A DNA stretch of 13,030 nt from Clostridia bacterium (GCA_017552165.1 JAFZCF010000168.1:1-13030); one strand, 5' to 3'; positions 1-6,870 are shown, numbered from the stretch's first letter. Notes: generated from the letters alone by a model not told the origin. Translations and numbers: made by a program.

Positions 1-2
1 AG

Positions 3-818
3 GAAGTCGGAGGCAGCGCTTCCGCAAGCACCGCCGCTACCGAAGCGCCGTCCGAACCCGTCGGCAGCACGACGGAAGCTCCCGCCCCCGCCGAAACGGA
101 TCCCAAACCGCAGGAAAGCGCAAAGCCCGCGGACACGACGGCAAAGCCGGCGGAGACCACCGAAAAGCCCGCCGTGACGACCGAGCCGGAGGATGAAAAC
201 GCCCTCCCGACGGTCAGAACGCTTTACAACAACGACCCGGGCGACATCTCGGCGCTCGCTCTCGCGGATTTCGGCTTCGCCGGAAAGATAGACATTAAAA
301 AGCGTACCGGCTTCGGCTACGCGATCGACGTCCAGATCAGCGAAGACGGCAAGCTTATCCCCCGCGAGGACAGACCGATAAGCTGGGAAAACAGAAAAGG
401 CGACACACAGTTCACCTGGGACGGAGCGTTCCATTACATGCCGTTCACATACTATAAGGACGGTATCACGATCAACGAGATCATAATGGGCGACGTCACG
501 AGCTGGAAAGGAAACGACGCGGACGGCAATCCCAACTGGACGCTCTTCACCGATTACGACCGTCTTCAGATCTGGTACGCCGACGATCCCGACGGCGTGT
601 GGACCAGATGGGAATGCAAGGTGACCGGCGACCCGAACTGGCCGTCCGACGAGCCCACGATGCGCGGCACGGCCACGCAGGCGATACAGTTCATCGGCCC
701 CGACGTCACGGCGAAATATTTCCTGATGTACGACCCGGATCCGCAAGTCTGCGAGCTGTGGACCGGCGCGGGAACCAACTCGTTCTACGGGATATACGAT
801 CCGGCGAACGTGAACTGA
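3..818 (+). CDS. Secreted or surface protein, 3' part only (N-terminus off the left edge)
   Basis: The frame is open from the window edge to the TGA at 816-818, giving at least 271 residues, so the true start and any signal sequence lie upstream. A GTG at 174 in the same frame is an ordinary Val codon inside a repeat, not a start. Residues 1 to about 68 are a Thr/Ala/Pro/Glu/Lys-rich linker with three tandem KPAxTT units. The rest (about 200 residues) is a folded-looking, Trp- and Tyr-rich domain with few Cys. Its end, with an IWYADD stretch followed by TQAIQF and AKYF, faintly resembles discoidin or galactose-binding beta-sandwich domains, but this is only a guess. A linker of this type between a lipid anchor and an extracellular domain is common in Clostridia lipoproteins, so an envelope location is likely. 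Function is not recognised. It converges on the DUF4340 gene at 874-2016 across a shared terminator. Confidence 0.75.
   Translation, partial: EVGGSASASTAATEAPSEPVGSTTEAPAPAETDPKPQESAKPADTTAKPAETTEKPAVTTEPEDENALPTVRTLYNNDPGDISALALADFGFAGKIDIKKRTGFGYAIDVQISEDGKLIPREDRPISWENRKGDTQFTWDGAFHYMPFTYYKDGITINEIIMGDVTSWKGNDADGNPNWTLFTDYDRLQIWYADDPDGVWTRWECKVTGDPNWPSDEPTMRGTATQAIQFIGPDVTAKYFLMYDPDPQVCELWTGAGTNSFYGIYDPANVN
123..185 (+). repeat. Three tandem 21-bp units encoding KPAxTTx heptads
   Basis: Three consecutive in-frame 21-base units encode KPADTTA, KPAETTE and KPAVTTE inside the linker of the left-edge protein. The units are similar but not identical in DNA. This is a coding low-complexity repeat, probably an extended spacer lifting the C-terminal domain off the membrane or wall. 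Confidence 0.75.
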
Positions 819-834
819 ACAACGGAAAACAACA

Positions 835-862
835 AAAAACCGGCTGAACTCAGCCGGTTTTT
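835..862. terminator. Bidirectional intrinsic terminator between convergent genes
   Basis: A perfect 12-bp stem (arms 835-846 and 851-862) has the core CCGGCTG/CAGCCGG and an AACT loop. An A-tract (834-839) and a T-tract (858-862, then 865-870) flank the core, so it can end transcription in both directions. It lies 16 bases after the stop of the plus-strand gene at 818 and 11 bases beyond the stop of the minus-strand DUF4340 gene at 874. Confidence 0.9.
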
Positions 863-873
863 GCTTTTTTCAG

Positions 874-2016
874 TTATCCGAGTATCGCCGCGAGGTCCTC
901 GACCGGGACGACGTAGACGATCTTTCCGCCGTCGATCATAACGTATCTCAGGGCCTCGTAGTCGCTGTCGTCGCCCTCGGCGGCTTCGGTCTCGTCGCCG
1001 GCCTCGGCTTCGGCGGGATCAAGTTCATCGTCGCCGAACACAACGGCCGCGCCTATGAGGAGCGTCGAGGTTTTCTCGACGTCTACCGTGACGGTCGAAG
1101 ACGACTCGCCAGATGAGGTCGTGACCTGTTCGGTATAAGCTATCGTCGCCCTGCAGAAGAGATTTTCGGGGTCAAGCCCGTATTCCGCGAGCGCCTCGCC
1201 CTCCACGCCGTAAGCGTACCACCTGTCAAGCTTTATGCCCGTAATCTCTCCGTAGACTTCGGAGCCCTCGGCGGACGCCTCTTCCGAAGAATCCGGTTCT
1301 CCGTCACCGACCTGCTTGGTAAAGCCGTCGGGAACGGCCTCCTCTATGACGTTGCCGTCCTCGTCGGTGACGGCGTCCGTGCCGGGAACGCGGGTATATA
1401 CGACGGTCCTGTCTTCATACTCAAGCGTGACGGTGCCGACCGACGAGAGCCCCGAGGGGGGCGCCGTGAAGGTCTCGTTCTTTATCATGTCGTCGAGGGA
1501 CATCTCGAAGCACTCGGTGATATCCGTTTCGAGAAGATATATCGCACCGCCGCCGTCGATCCTCGCGTACCACACGTCGGAATAGGGATTGAAATCGCCT
1601 ATCGCCACCGTCGTTTTGCCGCCGTTTTTAAGGGTTATTACGACTGATTTCGAGGGATTTTCAAGGCCGTATTCCTCGGTCGTTCCGGTCGGCGATATGG
1701 ATCCCTTCGCCTTGAGGCCGAGCGCGTCGCTGACGAGCGAAGCGCCGACCGTCTGATCGAGCGGGAAGGTCCTGTCGGACGTCAGATAATAGCTGTCGCC
1801 GTCCTTGTCGACCGAGACCTCGCCCTTTTCCGACACATAGCTCACGCGGGAGACGATATCGGACGAGAACTCGACGAGCGAGATCGGCTCGCTTGCCCCG
1901 GTGTCCTCCGGGGTATTCTGCTCTTCCCTCTTTGCGATGCCCTTTGCGATGAGCAGAACGGCGATCGCCGCAACGAGGATCACAGCCGGGATTATCAGTT
2001 TTTTGAGACTTTTCAT
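874..2016 (-). CDS. DUF4340 domain membrane-anchored protein (cassette 1)
   Basis: 380 residues, last gene of cassette 1. A single N-terminal helix (about residues 8-25) preceded by lysines implies an anchor with the bulk outside the cytoplasm. Two DUF4340-like units are visible. The first is around residues 62-165, with EYGLENP, a G-rich beta turn, VAIGD and WYARIDGG. The second is around 275-376, with EYGLDPE, LLIGAA and RYVMIDGGKIVYVV. Acidic, low-complexity segments interrupt the second half (about 237-256 and 329-357), the latter inside the second unit. The ATG at 2016 lies 10 bases after the GldG stop and the ribosome site is weak (a GGGGCGG stretch), which suggests translational coupling. 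DUF4340 proteins are typically found next to GldG-type ABC genes, as here. Their biochemical role is unknown; a structural or substrate-binding partner of the ABC complex is an inference. The TAA stop is followed by the shared terminator. Confidence 0.85.
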   Translation of the reverse strand: MKSLKKLIIPAVILVAAIAVLLIAKGIAKREEQNTPEDTGASEPISLVEFSSDIVSRVSYVSEKGEVSVDKDGDSYYLTSDRTFPLDQTVGASLVSDALGLKAKGSISPTGTTEEYGLENPSKSVVITLKNGGKTTVAIGDFNPYSDVWYARIDGGGAIYLLETDITECFEMSLDDMIKNETFTAPPSGLSSVGTVTLEYEDRTVVYTRVPGTDAVTDEDGNVIEEAVPDGFTKQVGDGEPDSSEEASAEGSEVYGEITGIKLDRWYAYGVEGEALAEYGLDPENLFCRATIAYTEQVTTSSGESSSTVTVDVEKTSTLLIGAAVVFGDDELDPAEAEAGDETEAAEGDDSDYEALRYVMIDGGKIVYVVPVEDLAAILG

Positions 2017-2026
2017 GGCCGCCCCG

Positions 2027-3508
2027 TCATCTGACCTTTCTGCGGTACCAGATTATAATCCCTGCGGCGAGGAGTATCAGCGGCACAACGCCGATGAGGA
2101 TTATCCCCCAAGTGTTCGACGAGCCCTCGGAGACGTTCAGCGCCTCGACCTGAAGCGCCTTTGCCGACGCGGTCGCGACCGTCGTCTTGCCGGACAGCTT
2201 TGTGATGACGGACATCATGTAGGCGACGTTGGCATAACGACTCGCATAATTCCCGTTCAGCATCATATCTGACGAGAACCAAAGCAGAGATCCGTCGCCC
2301 TTGCTTGCGACAGCGCCGATTGTGATTTTACCCTCTTTATCTCCGTCTTCCTTCTTGTAAGGATCTTTGGAATCGCTTTTTTCGGCGAACGTTGTCAAAT
2401 CTTTTGCATATCCCTGAACGGAAGTTGTCAGCATTTCGGATACGGTCACCCCGTCTATCGCTTCATCCGAAATAATAATTTCATGAGCGCCAGGCATTAT
2501 AATACGAACGTTGGACTGCAGTCCCGTCGTGTACTCGTTTTCCGCAACTTGAGCGTAGACCAGTGGTTGGGTCTGTTCATAATAACTTGCGCTTCCTTCA
2601 CAGACGAGCGAATAACCGTAATCGAGGCCGAGCGATCTTGTGAAAGCGTACATGTTGGGAAGATCAATCGATGACAGAGCGTCGCCGAGATTTGTGATAA
2701 GTATCACCTTGCCTCCGCCGTCGACGTAAGCTGAGAGCGTCGCCGTTTCATTCTCCGTAAAGTCATAAGTCGGAGAGTTGACGATGACAACGTCCGCGTC
2801 GTCCGGGACCATTGCAGAGGAAAGCGTGGTGATTTGTTTCAGCACGATATTCTCTGCCTTCAAAAGTCTCGAAAATGTCGCGTCTATCGCGGTTTCGCCG
2901 TGTCCCGAGGTATAATAGACCGTCGGGAGTTTGTCGGTAGTCACGTAGTCTATCGCCGTGGCGAGGCAGTTCTCGGCGTCAAAGTACGTCGGGTTGTCGA
3001 CCTCCTGGCCGTAGTAGTAATAGTACATCATGACTTCCTGGTCGGTGTACATCCTGTAATAGATCTCCGACTGGGTTATCACCTTTGAGCGGCCGTTGCT
3101 CTGGTTCGCAACTATTATGCTGGTCTCCGACGAGTCGAGCGTTTCATCGGTATAATTCCCTATGAAAAGCGGCTTTATGTTCGGGTCTATCTGCTCGCAG
3201 ACTATGTTGGAATTGAGATCCGCGAGCCGCTTGGCGTATTCAAGCGTGACCTTGTCGACCGAGCTCGATTCGGACACTACGTAGATGCTGACCTTGTCCT
3301 TAACTCCCGACACGAGCGCCTTCGTCGCGTCGGAAATGTCGTAAACGCCGTTTTTCGAAAGATTGTATTTCGTGAATCGCGACGGGAGCACGTTCACCGC
3401 CACGTTTACGAGAATGACGACGGCGAGGACTATCGCCGCGCCGATGAGACTGACTGAACCGAGCTTGACGGCCCGTTCGTTTTTTATCTTCTTTTCTTTT
3501 CCGGTCAT
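2027..3508 (-). CDS. GldG-family ABC auxiliary protein (cassette 1)
   Basis: 493 residues. Start chosen at the ATG at 3508: an AGAGG ribosome site lies about 7 bases upstream and it begins 10 bases after the permease stop. An upstream TTG at 3547 would run inside the permease gene with no ribosome site. The architecture is that of the GldG / ABC_transp_aux family: a short basic cytoplasmic start, one N-terminal helix (about 16-40), a large extracytoplasmic region, one C-terminal helix (about 467-487) and a basic YRRKVR end. The family-typical GHGE follows a beta strand (YYTSGHGE, GHGE at 202-205), in the same register as the paralogue at 9935. A run of five tyrosines occurs at about 162-166. 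The middle (about residues 270-406) is encoded by clearly AT-richer DNA than the rest. Role: presumed extracellular partner of the adjacent ATPase and permease; substrate unknown. Confidence 0.88.
   Translation of the reverse strand: MTGKEKKIKNERAVKLGSVSLIGAAIVLAVVILVNVAVNVLPSRFTKYNLSKNGVYDISDATKALVSGVKDKVSIYVVSESSSVDKVTLEYAKRLADLNSNIVCEQIDPNIKPLFIGNYTDETLDSSETSIIVANQSNGRSKVITQSEIYYRMYTDQEVMMYYYYYGQEVDNPTYFDAENCLATAIDYVTTDKLPTVYYTSGHGETAIDATFSRLLKAENIVLKQITTLSSAMVPDDADVVIVNSPTYDFTENETATLSAYVDGGGKVILITNLGDALSSIDLPNMYAFTRSLGLDYGYSLVCEGSASYYEQTQPLVYAQVAENEYTTGLQSNVRIIMPGAHEIIISDEAIDGVTVSEMLTTSVQGYAKDLTTFAEKSDSKDPYKKEDGDKEGKITIGAVASKGDGSLLWFSSDMMLNGNYASRYANVAYMMSVITKLSGKTTVATASAKALQVEALNVSEGSSNTWGIILIGVVPLILLAAGIIIWYRRKVR
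2281..2700. other. AT-richer segment inside the cassette 1 GldG gene
   Basis: Hand count gives about 199 G+C in 420 bases (47%), with 60-base windows as low as 40%, against roughly 55-60% in neighbouring genes. Codons shift towards GAA, GTT, ATT, GAT and GCT. The reading frame is intact. The stretch corresponds to residues of about 270-406 and overlaps the position of the AT-rich patch in the paralogous gene. Confidence 0.6.
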
Positions 3509-3518
3509 GTCGCGCCTC

Positions 3519-4385
3519 TCAGTTCCAGCGGCGTTTTTCGAAGACAACGCCGGTCAGGTAGCAGAACAGCGCGGCGACCGAGCCGTAATACACTACCGTT
3601 GTCATGTCGAAAAGCTCGTTGCTCACGAAATCCCCGAGTCTGTCAAAGAGCGACGCCTTCTCGACGACGTTCTGGAACAGACCGGTATAGACCGAGCCGT
3701 TCGTGATGTAAATGACGACGAGCACCGCCTCGATTATGACCGCGACGGTGAATGCGATCCAGTAATCCTTCGTGAAGAGATATATCACGACGCCGAGCAG
3801 CAGCACGGCGACCGTCAGGGCTATGAACGACGCTATCGCCGTCGTGGGGACGGTGTACGAGATCGCCGACGAGATATATATAAGGAACAGAGTCCCGATG
3901 CCGAGCACGGCGGCGATGACCTGCGACTCCGTAAGGGCGGACATGAACATGCATATCGCAGCCATGGCGCACGAAAGCAGGAAATACGCGATCAGCCCGG
4001 CGTACGCCGAAACGAGATTGACCGTCCCGTAGAACGAAAGGATTATCGGTATGAACGCCATTATCCCGCAGGGGATCGCGAGGACCGTGACCGTGGCGAG
4101 ATATTTGCCCGCGACGATCTGTCCCGTCGTCAGCGGGAGGGAGTAAAGCAGCAGATCGGTCTTCTGCCGCCTCTCCTCGGCAAAGGTCCGCATAGTGATG
4201 AGCGGAACGGCGAGCATGAGCACGATCGCCGAGCTGGGAAGCACCGCCTCGAACTTCGGATATCCTCCGGTCAGGCAGTAGATCCTCACGAAGATGCCGG
4301 TCACGGCGACCATCAGAGCTATCGAGATAAAACCGATGACCGTCGAGAAATACGATTTCAATTCTCTTTTATATACTGAGATCAT
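3519..4385 (-). CDS. ABC-2 type permease, GldF-like, long form (cassette 1)
   Basis: 288 residues, integral membrane. About eight hydrophobic helices are visible near residues 17-37, 51-68, 96-118, 128-150, 156-174, 183-203, 208-228 and 263-281. Hallmarks shared with the paralogue at 9209 are TMRTFAEERRQKTD after helix 2 (cytoplasmic, probably the region contacting the ATPase), SALTESQVIAA before helix 5, and the C-terminal EKRRW. Relative to that paralogue it has about 50 extra residues holding two more helices (around 180-230). The ATG overlaps the ATPase stop as ATGA (4382-4385), so the two are translationally coupled. It should form the membrane pore of an ABC-2 exporter or envelope machine with the upstream ATPase; whether the complex is homodimeric and what it moves cannot be told from sequence. 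Confidence 0.88.
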   Translation of the reverse strand: MISVYKRELKSYFSTVIGFISIALMVAVTGIFVRIYCLTGGYPKFEAVLPSSAIVLMLAVPLITMRTFAEERRQKTDLLLYSLPLTTGQIVAGKYLATVTVLAIPCGIMAFIPIILSFYGTVNLVSAYAGLIAYFLLSCAMAAICMFMSALTESQVIAAVLGIGTLFLIYISSAISYTVPTTAIASFIALTVAVLLLGVVIYLFTKDYWIAFTVAVIIEAVLVVIYITNGSVYTGLFQNVVEKASLFDRLGDFVSNELFDMTTVVYYGSVAALFCYLTGVVFEKRRWN

Positions 4386-5467
4386 CGGCCGTCCCTCCTT
4401 CCTCCGAAGAGCGGCGAGTAGTCGTCGCCGTCCTCATCCTCATCTTCTTTTTCTTCGTCTTCTTCATATTCTTCCTCGCCGTCGTCCCCGGGCTCGCCGT
4501 CCCCGTCCGGGGCGGCCTCTTCTTCGTCGGGTTCGAAGTACTCCGTCAGATTTATGAATATCTCCTCGAGCGAGGGCTCCTCGCGCGTGAGCTTCATAAC
4601 TCCGAAGCCGCCCGAGGCAAAGGCGCGGAAAAGATCCTCGGTCACGTCGGTCCCGGGCTCCGCCTCAACCCTCACGTCGTAGATGTTTTCGCCTTTCCCG
4701 GGGGTGATCTCGCATCCCGTCACGCCGGGAACGCTCTCCGCCGTCTTCTTTATGGAATCGGGATTTGACCTGACTGTGAGCAGCACCGCGTTTTCCGGCG
4801 TGTTGTCGCGGCGGATGTTCTCGAGCGTGTCGGACGCCACGAGGCGGCCTTCGTTGAGTATCATGACGTGGTCGCACACCGCCTGTACTTCGGCGAGTAT
4901 ATGGCTCGAAAGGATGATCGTCCTCGTTTTGCCGAGGGTAGCGATGAGGTCGCGTATCTCGATTATCTGCCTCGGATCGAGGCCGACCGTCGGCTCGTCG
5001 AGAATTATGAGATCGGGGTCGCCGAGCATCGCCTGGGCGATCCCCACGCGCTGACGGTATCCCTTTGAAAGGTGCTTGATCAGCCGGTTCCTCATTTCGG
5101 TGATGCCTGTCTCCTCCATAACGGAAAAAACGGCCTCGGTCATGTCCGCCGCGCGGACGCCCTTTGCCCCGCCGACGAACTTCAGATATTCGAAGGGGGT
5201 CATGTCGGGATATACCGGCGGTATCTCCGGGAGATATCCGATGCGTTTTTTCGCCGTGACGGCGTCCTCGAACATATCTACGCCGTCGATCAGCACTTCG
5301 CCCGCCGTCGGCGCGAGGCATCCGGTGATCATGTTCATCGTCGTGGTCTTGCCCGCCCCGTTCGGGCCGAGAAAGCCGTATATCTTCCCCTGCTCTATCG
5401 TGAAGCTGAGGTTGTTGACGGCGATGTGATCCCCGTATACCTTGGTAAGATTTCTTACCTCAATCAA
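4382..5467 (-). CDS. ABC transporter ATPase, GldA-like, with acidic C-terminal tail (cassette 1)
   Basis: 361 residues, first gene of cassette 1, cytoplasmic energiser of the permease that overlaps its stop. All catalytic motifs are present: Walker A GPNGAGKT (34-41), signature LSKGYRQR (133-140), Walker B LIILDEPT (153-160) with catalytic Glu158, D-loop GLDP (162-165) and switch His189. A C-terminal accessory domain (about 225-310) follows, as in ABC-2 type ATPases. The start is a TTG at 5467, supported by a perfect AAGGAGG eight bases upstream and by MIEVRNLTKVYG being the family's usual beginning. A 5-bp GC hairpin (5484-5499) sits one base before that ribosome site and could modulate translation. 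Residues 312-350 are an extraordinary acidic tail, 26 of 39 being Asp or Glu, ending in a short basic SPLFGGRRDGR. The paralogue at 8222 instead ends in a lysine-rich tail. Confidence 0.92.
   Translation of the reverse strand: MIEVRNLTKVYGDHIAVNNLSFTIEQGKIYGFLGPNGAGKTTTMNMITGCLAPTAGEVLIDGVDMFEDAVTAKKRIGYLPEIPPVYPDMTPFEYLKFVGGAKGVRAADMTEAVFSVMEETGITEMRNRLIKHLSKGYRQRVGIAQAMLGDPDLIILDEPTVGLDPRQIIEIRDLIATLGKTRTIILSSHILAEVQAVCDHVMILNEGRLVASDTLENIRRDNTPENAVLLTVRSNPDSIKKTAESVPGVTGCEITPGKGENIYDVRVEAEPGTDVTEDLFRAFASGGFGVMKLTREEPSLEEIFINLTEYFEPDEEEAAPDGDGEPGDDGEEEYEEDEEKEDEDEDGDDYSPLFGGRRDGR
4418..4534 (-). other. Acidic low-complexity tail of the cassette 1 ATPase
   Basis: Codons for residues 312-350 are nearly all GAN triplets, producing a purine-rich coding strand and a pyrimidine-rich plus strand (densest around 4421-4477). 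26 of the 39 residues are Asp or Glu. Such triplet runs can change length by replication slippage without breaking frame. Confidence 0.8.
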
Positions 5468-5475
5468 AGCTTTTT

Positions 5476-5482
5476 CCTCCTT
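5476..5482 (-). promoter_or_regulatory. Ribosome binding site deciding a TTG start
   Basis: The minus strand reads AAGGAGG here, eight bases before the TTG at 5467. No ATG lies nearby in frame, so this site fixes TTG as the start of the cassette 1 ATPase. Confidence 0.85.
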
Positions 5483-5511
5483 GCGGGCGCTGCGGCCCGG
5501 TCGTTTTCATT

Positions 5512-5517
5512 ATTATA
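5512..5517 (-). promoter_or_regulatory. Candidate -10 box of cassette 1 promoter
   Basis: A perfect TATAAT lies on the minus strand about 45 bases upstream of the ATPase start and downstream of the terminator of the preceding operon. No good -35 hexamer lies at 16-19 bases (best candidates ACGGAA or CGGAAT), and there is no TG extension, so the promoter may need an activator or may be weak. Confidence 0.5.
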
Positions 5518-5521
5518 ACTC

Positions 5522-5539
5522 CGGAATGTGATAATTCCG
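5522..5539. repeat. Inverted repeat CGGAAT-N6-ATTCCG just upstream of the -10 box
   Basis: Perfect 6-bp arms at 5522-5527 and 5534-5539 with a GTGATA spacer lie in the -35 to -10 interval of the cassette 1 promoter. Position and dyad symmetry suit a regulator operator. It is not a terminator: no T-tract follows and the stem is short. The regulator is unknown. Confidence 0.4.
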
Positions 5540-5550
5540 TGTACTTTCGG

Positions 5551-5585
5551 AAAAAAATAAACGCAGGCGCGCGGATGCGCGCCTG
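5551..5585 (-). terminator. Intrinsic terminator after the lipoprotein gene
   Basis: On the minus strand a perfect 9-bp GC-rich stem (CAGGCGCGC/GCGCGCCTG, arms 5577-5585 and 5564-5572) with a 4-base loop is followed by CGTTTATTTTTTT. It begins 15 bases past the lipoprotein stop and separates the prfB operon from cassette 1. A T-run at 5586-5590 also gives weak potential on the plus strand. Confidence 0.9.
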
Positions 5586-5600
5586 TTTTTGTGTCTTGCG

Positions 5601-6509
5601 TCAGCCGACCGATATCGGATGATAGGAGATAACGGACACGACGCCGCCGTTGTCCCTGAACATTACCTCGTATTTGTCATGGAGGAATACCCAGGTGTCA
5701 TAGCCGCCGTCCTCGATAAACTTATAGAGATCCTCGTATCCCGCCTGGGGCGCCTCGGATTCGGTATAGAAAGCGACCGTCGCTTTGTACAGGACGCCTC
5801 CGTCGGAGAACTTCTGCTCTATGATCTGCTCGCATTCCTGATGGGAGAACGTTCCGCCGTGAGCCGATCCGACCCACTTGACGACGACTCCCTCGCCCTC
5901 GCCGTATTTGCCGGAATGTTCGTCGCCGAACTCGTCGGTATATTCGTAACTGATCGTCTTGAGGTCGTATTTGCGTCCGAACCTGATCTCCGTTCTCTCG
6001 TCGACCTTTTCGTCGGCGTAGACCGTCACGGTCTTCTGGAGAGATCCGTCGCCGTCGGGGACATCCTCATACATCTGGTTGACGTATTCGATCTCTCCGA
6101 TTATCGCGCGGAACGCCTGCTCCTGGGTCATATCGGAAGCGTCGTCAAAATCCGCGCCGACCGAGCGGAGCGCAGACCCGATATAAAGCAGGTCGTCAAG
6201 GAGCGCGAAGGAGCCCGCGTCGAGGAGAGTCTCCTCGACAAGCTGCGGAGCCGGGTCGATATACGGCTCGGTCTCAGACTGCTGCGGCTCGGTATCGGTT
6301 TCCGTCTCCGACTGAGTCGCGGGGTCGGTCCCCTTGTCGGTCTCGGTCGCCTTGCCTTCGGCCGTCGTGGCGGCGGGGTCCGAGGGCTTTTCCGTCGCGG
6401 CGGCGGTGTCTCCGCCGTTGCCGAGGTTCTTTATCGTGTCGATTATCTGGCACGACGCGAGCGCGAGCGTCAGAATGACGGCGATCGCGCAAACAACGAT
6501 TTTTTTCAT
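5601..6509 (-). CDS. Lipoprotein of unknown function
   Basis: 302 residues. A lipoprotein signal peptide is clear: MKK, a hydrophobic core, then lipobox LASC with the lipidated Cys at 20. The start is the ATG at 6509, with AAAGGA eight bases upstream (6518-6523); an in-frame TTG at 6515 would sit only two bases from that site. Residues of about 33-85 are a Thr/Glu/Asp/Pro/Ala/Gln linker, compositionally like that of the left-edge protein. The C-terminal domain (about 86-302) has a helical first part and then a mixed, probably beta-rich part with aromatic residues, including a KWVGSAHGG loop and a final VISYHPISVG strand. I recognise no family. It is the last gene of the prfB operon, 25 bases after the small membrane protein, and ends at a strong terminator. 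It should be anchored on the outer face of the membrane. Confidence 0.85.
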   Translation of the reverse strand: MKKIVVCAIAVILTLALASCQIIDTIKNLGNGGDTAAATEKPSDPAATTAEGKATETDKGTDPATQSETETDTEPQQSETEPYIDPAPQLVEETLLDAGSFALLDDLLYIGSALRSVGADFDDASDMTQEQAFRAIIGEIEYVNQMYEDVPDGDGSLQKTVTVYADEKVDERTEIRFGRKYDLKTISYEYTDEFGDEHSGKYGEGEGVVVKWVGSAHGGTFSHQECEQIIEQKFSDGGVLYKATVAFYTESEAPQAGYEDLYKFIEDGGYDTWVFLHDKYEVMFRDNGGVVSVISYHPISVG

Positions 6510-6534
6510 TTTCAAAGTCCTTTCTGACTTATGA

Positions 6535-6825
6535 TTATTTGAACTCTTCCTCGTCGGCGAGGTCGTCGACGGGGATCTCGGGGACGTCGGGGATCTCGGT
6601 CGACGAAAGCTCCTCGACCGCCTTTTTCATCTCCGACACGTCGGCCTTTTCTTTGATTATCTCAGCGAGACAGAGGCCCCCCGCCGCCGAATTGAGCAAA
6701 GCGAGGATCGTGAACGGCAGAGCCGTCCTCTTTTTGTCGCTGAAAAGGTAGCTTATCGCGAGAAAGACGCACTGCGCCGCCTGGATAAGAAATACGATCC
6801 CGAGCGTGAATCTTGTCTGTTTCAA
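6535..6825 (-). CDS. Small two-helix membrane protein
   Basis: 96 residues with two hydrophobic segments (about 7-27 and 36-57) separated by a basic SDKKRT loop, then a soluble acidic tail rich in Glu, Asp and Pro (about 58-96). By the positive-inside rule the SDKKRT loop should be cytoplasmic and both termini outside, though the charge evidence is thin. The start is a TTG at 6825, fixed by an AAAGGAG ribosome site six bases upstream; the next Met is residue 65. It lies 45 bases after prfB and 25 bases before the lipoprotein, so the three genes are probably co-transcribed. It matches no family I recognise. Confidence 0.7.
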   Translation of the reverse strand: MKQTRFTLGIVFLIQAAQCVFLAISYLFSDKKRTALPFTILALLNSAAGGLCLAEIIKEKADVSEMKKAVEELSSTEIPDVPEIPVDDLADEEEFK

Positions 6826-6831
6826 GGTTTT

Positions 6832-6838
6832 CTCCTTT
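6832..6838 (-). promoter_or_regulatory. Ribosome binding site deciding a TTG start
   Basis: AAAGGAG on the minus strand, six bases before the TTG at 6825. It is the main evidence that the small membrane protein is translated. Confidence 0.75.
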
Positions 6839-6870
6839 CCCGGCGTACCGCGCCGGACGGTCTCCCGACG

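Noticed and set aside
3509..3547. TTG at 3547 as an earlier start for the cassette 1 GldG
   Set aside because: It lies inside the permease gene with no ribosome site, while the ATG at 3508 has AGAGG at good spacing and a basic start typical of the family.
3363..4379. A 338-codon open frame on the plus strand opposite the cassette 1 permease and GldG start
   Set aside because: It is antisense to genes with clear family motifs, and its translation is dominated by Arg, Asp and His repeats with no domain.
5222..5227. Loss of the Q-loop glutamine in the ATPases (LPEI or LPEQ)
   Set aside because: On alignment, the Q-loop position is the Glu after LP in both paralogues, and Glu at this position is common in ABC-2 type ATPases, so it is not an inactivating change.
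5589..6527. A 312-codon open frame on the plus strand opposite the lipoprotein
   Set aside because: The minus-strand frame has a lipobox, ribosome site and terminator; the plus-strand frame has none of these.
6840..6856. CCGGCG/CGCCGG hairpin between prfB and the small membrane protein as a terminator
   Set aside because: The stem is only six pairs and no T-tract follows on either strand. It may affect mRNA processing, but the genes still look co-transcribed.
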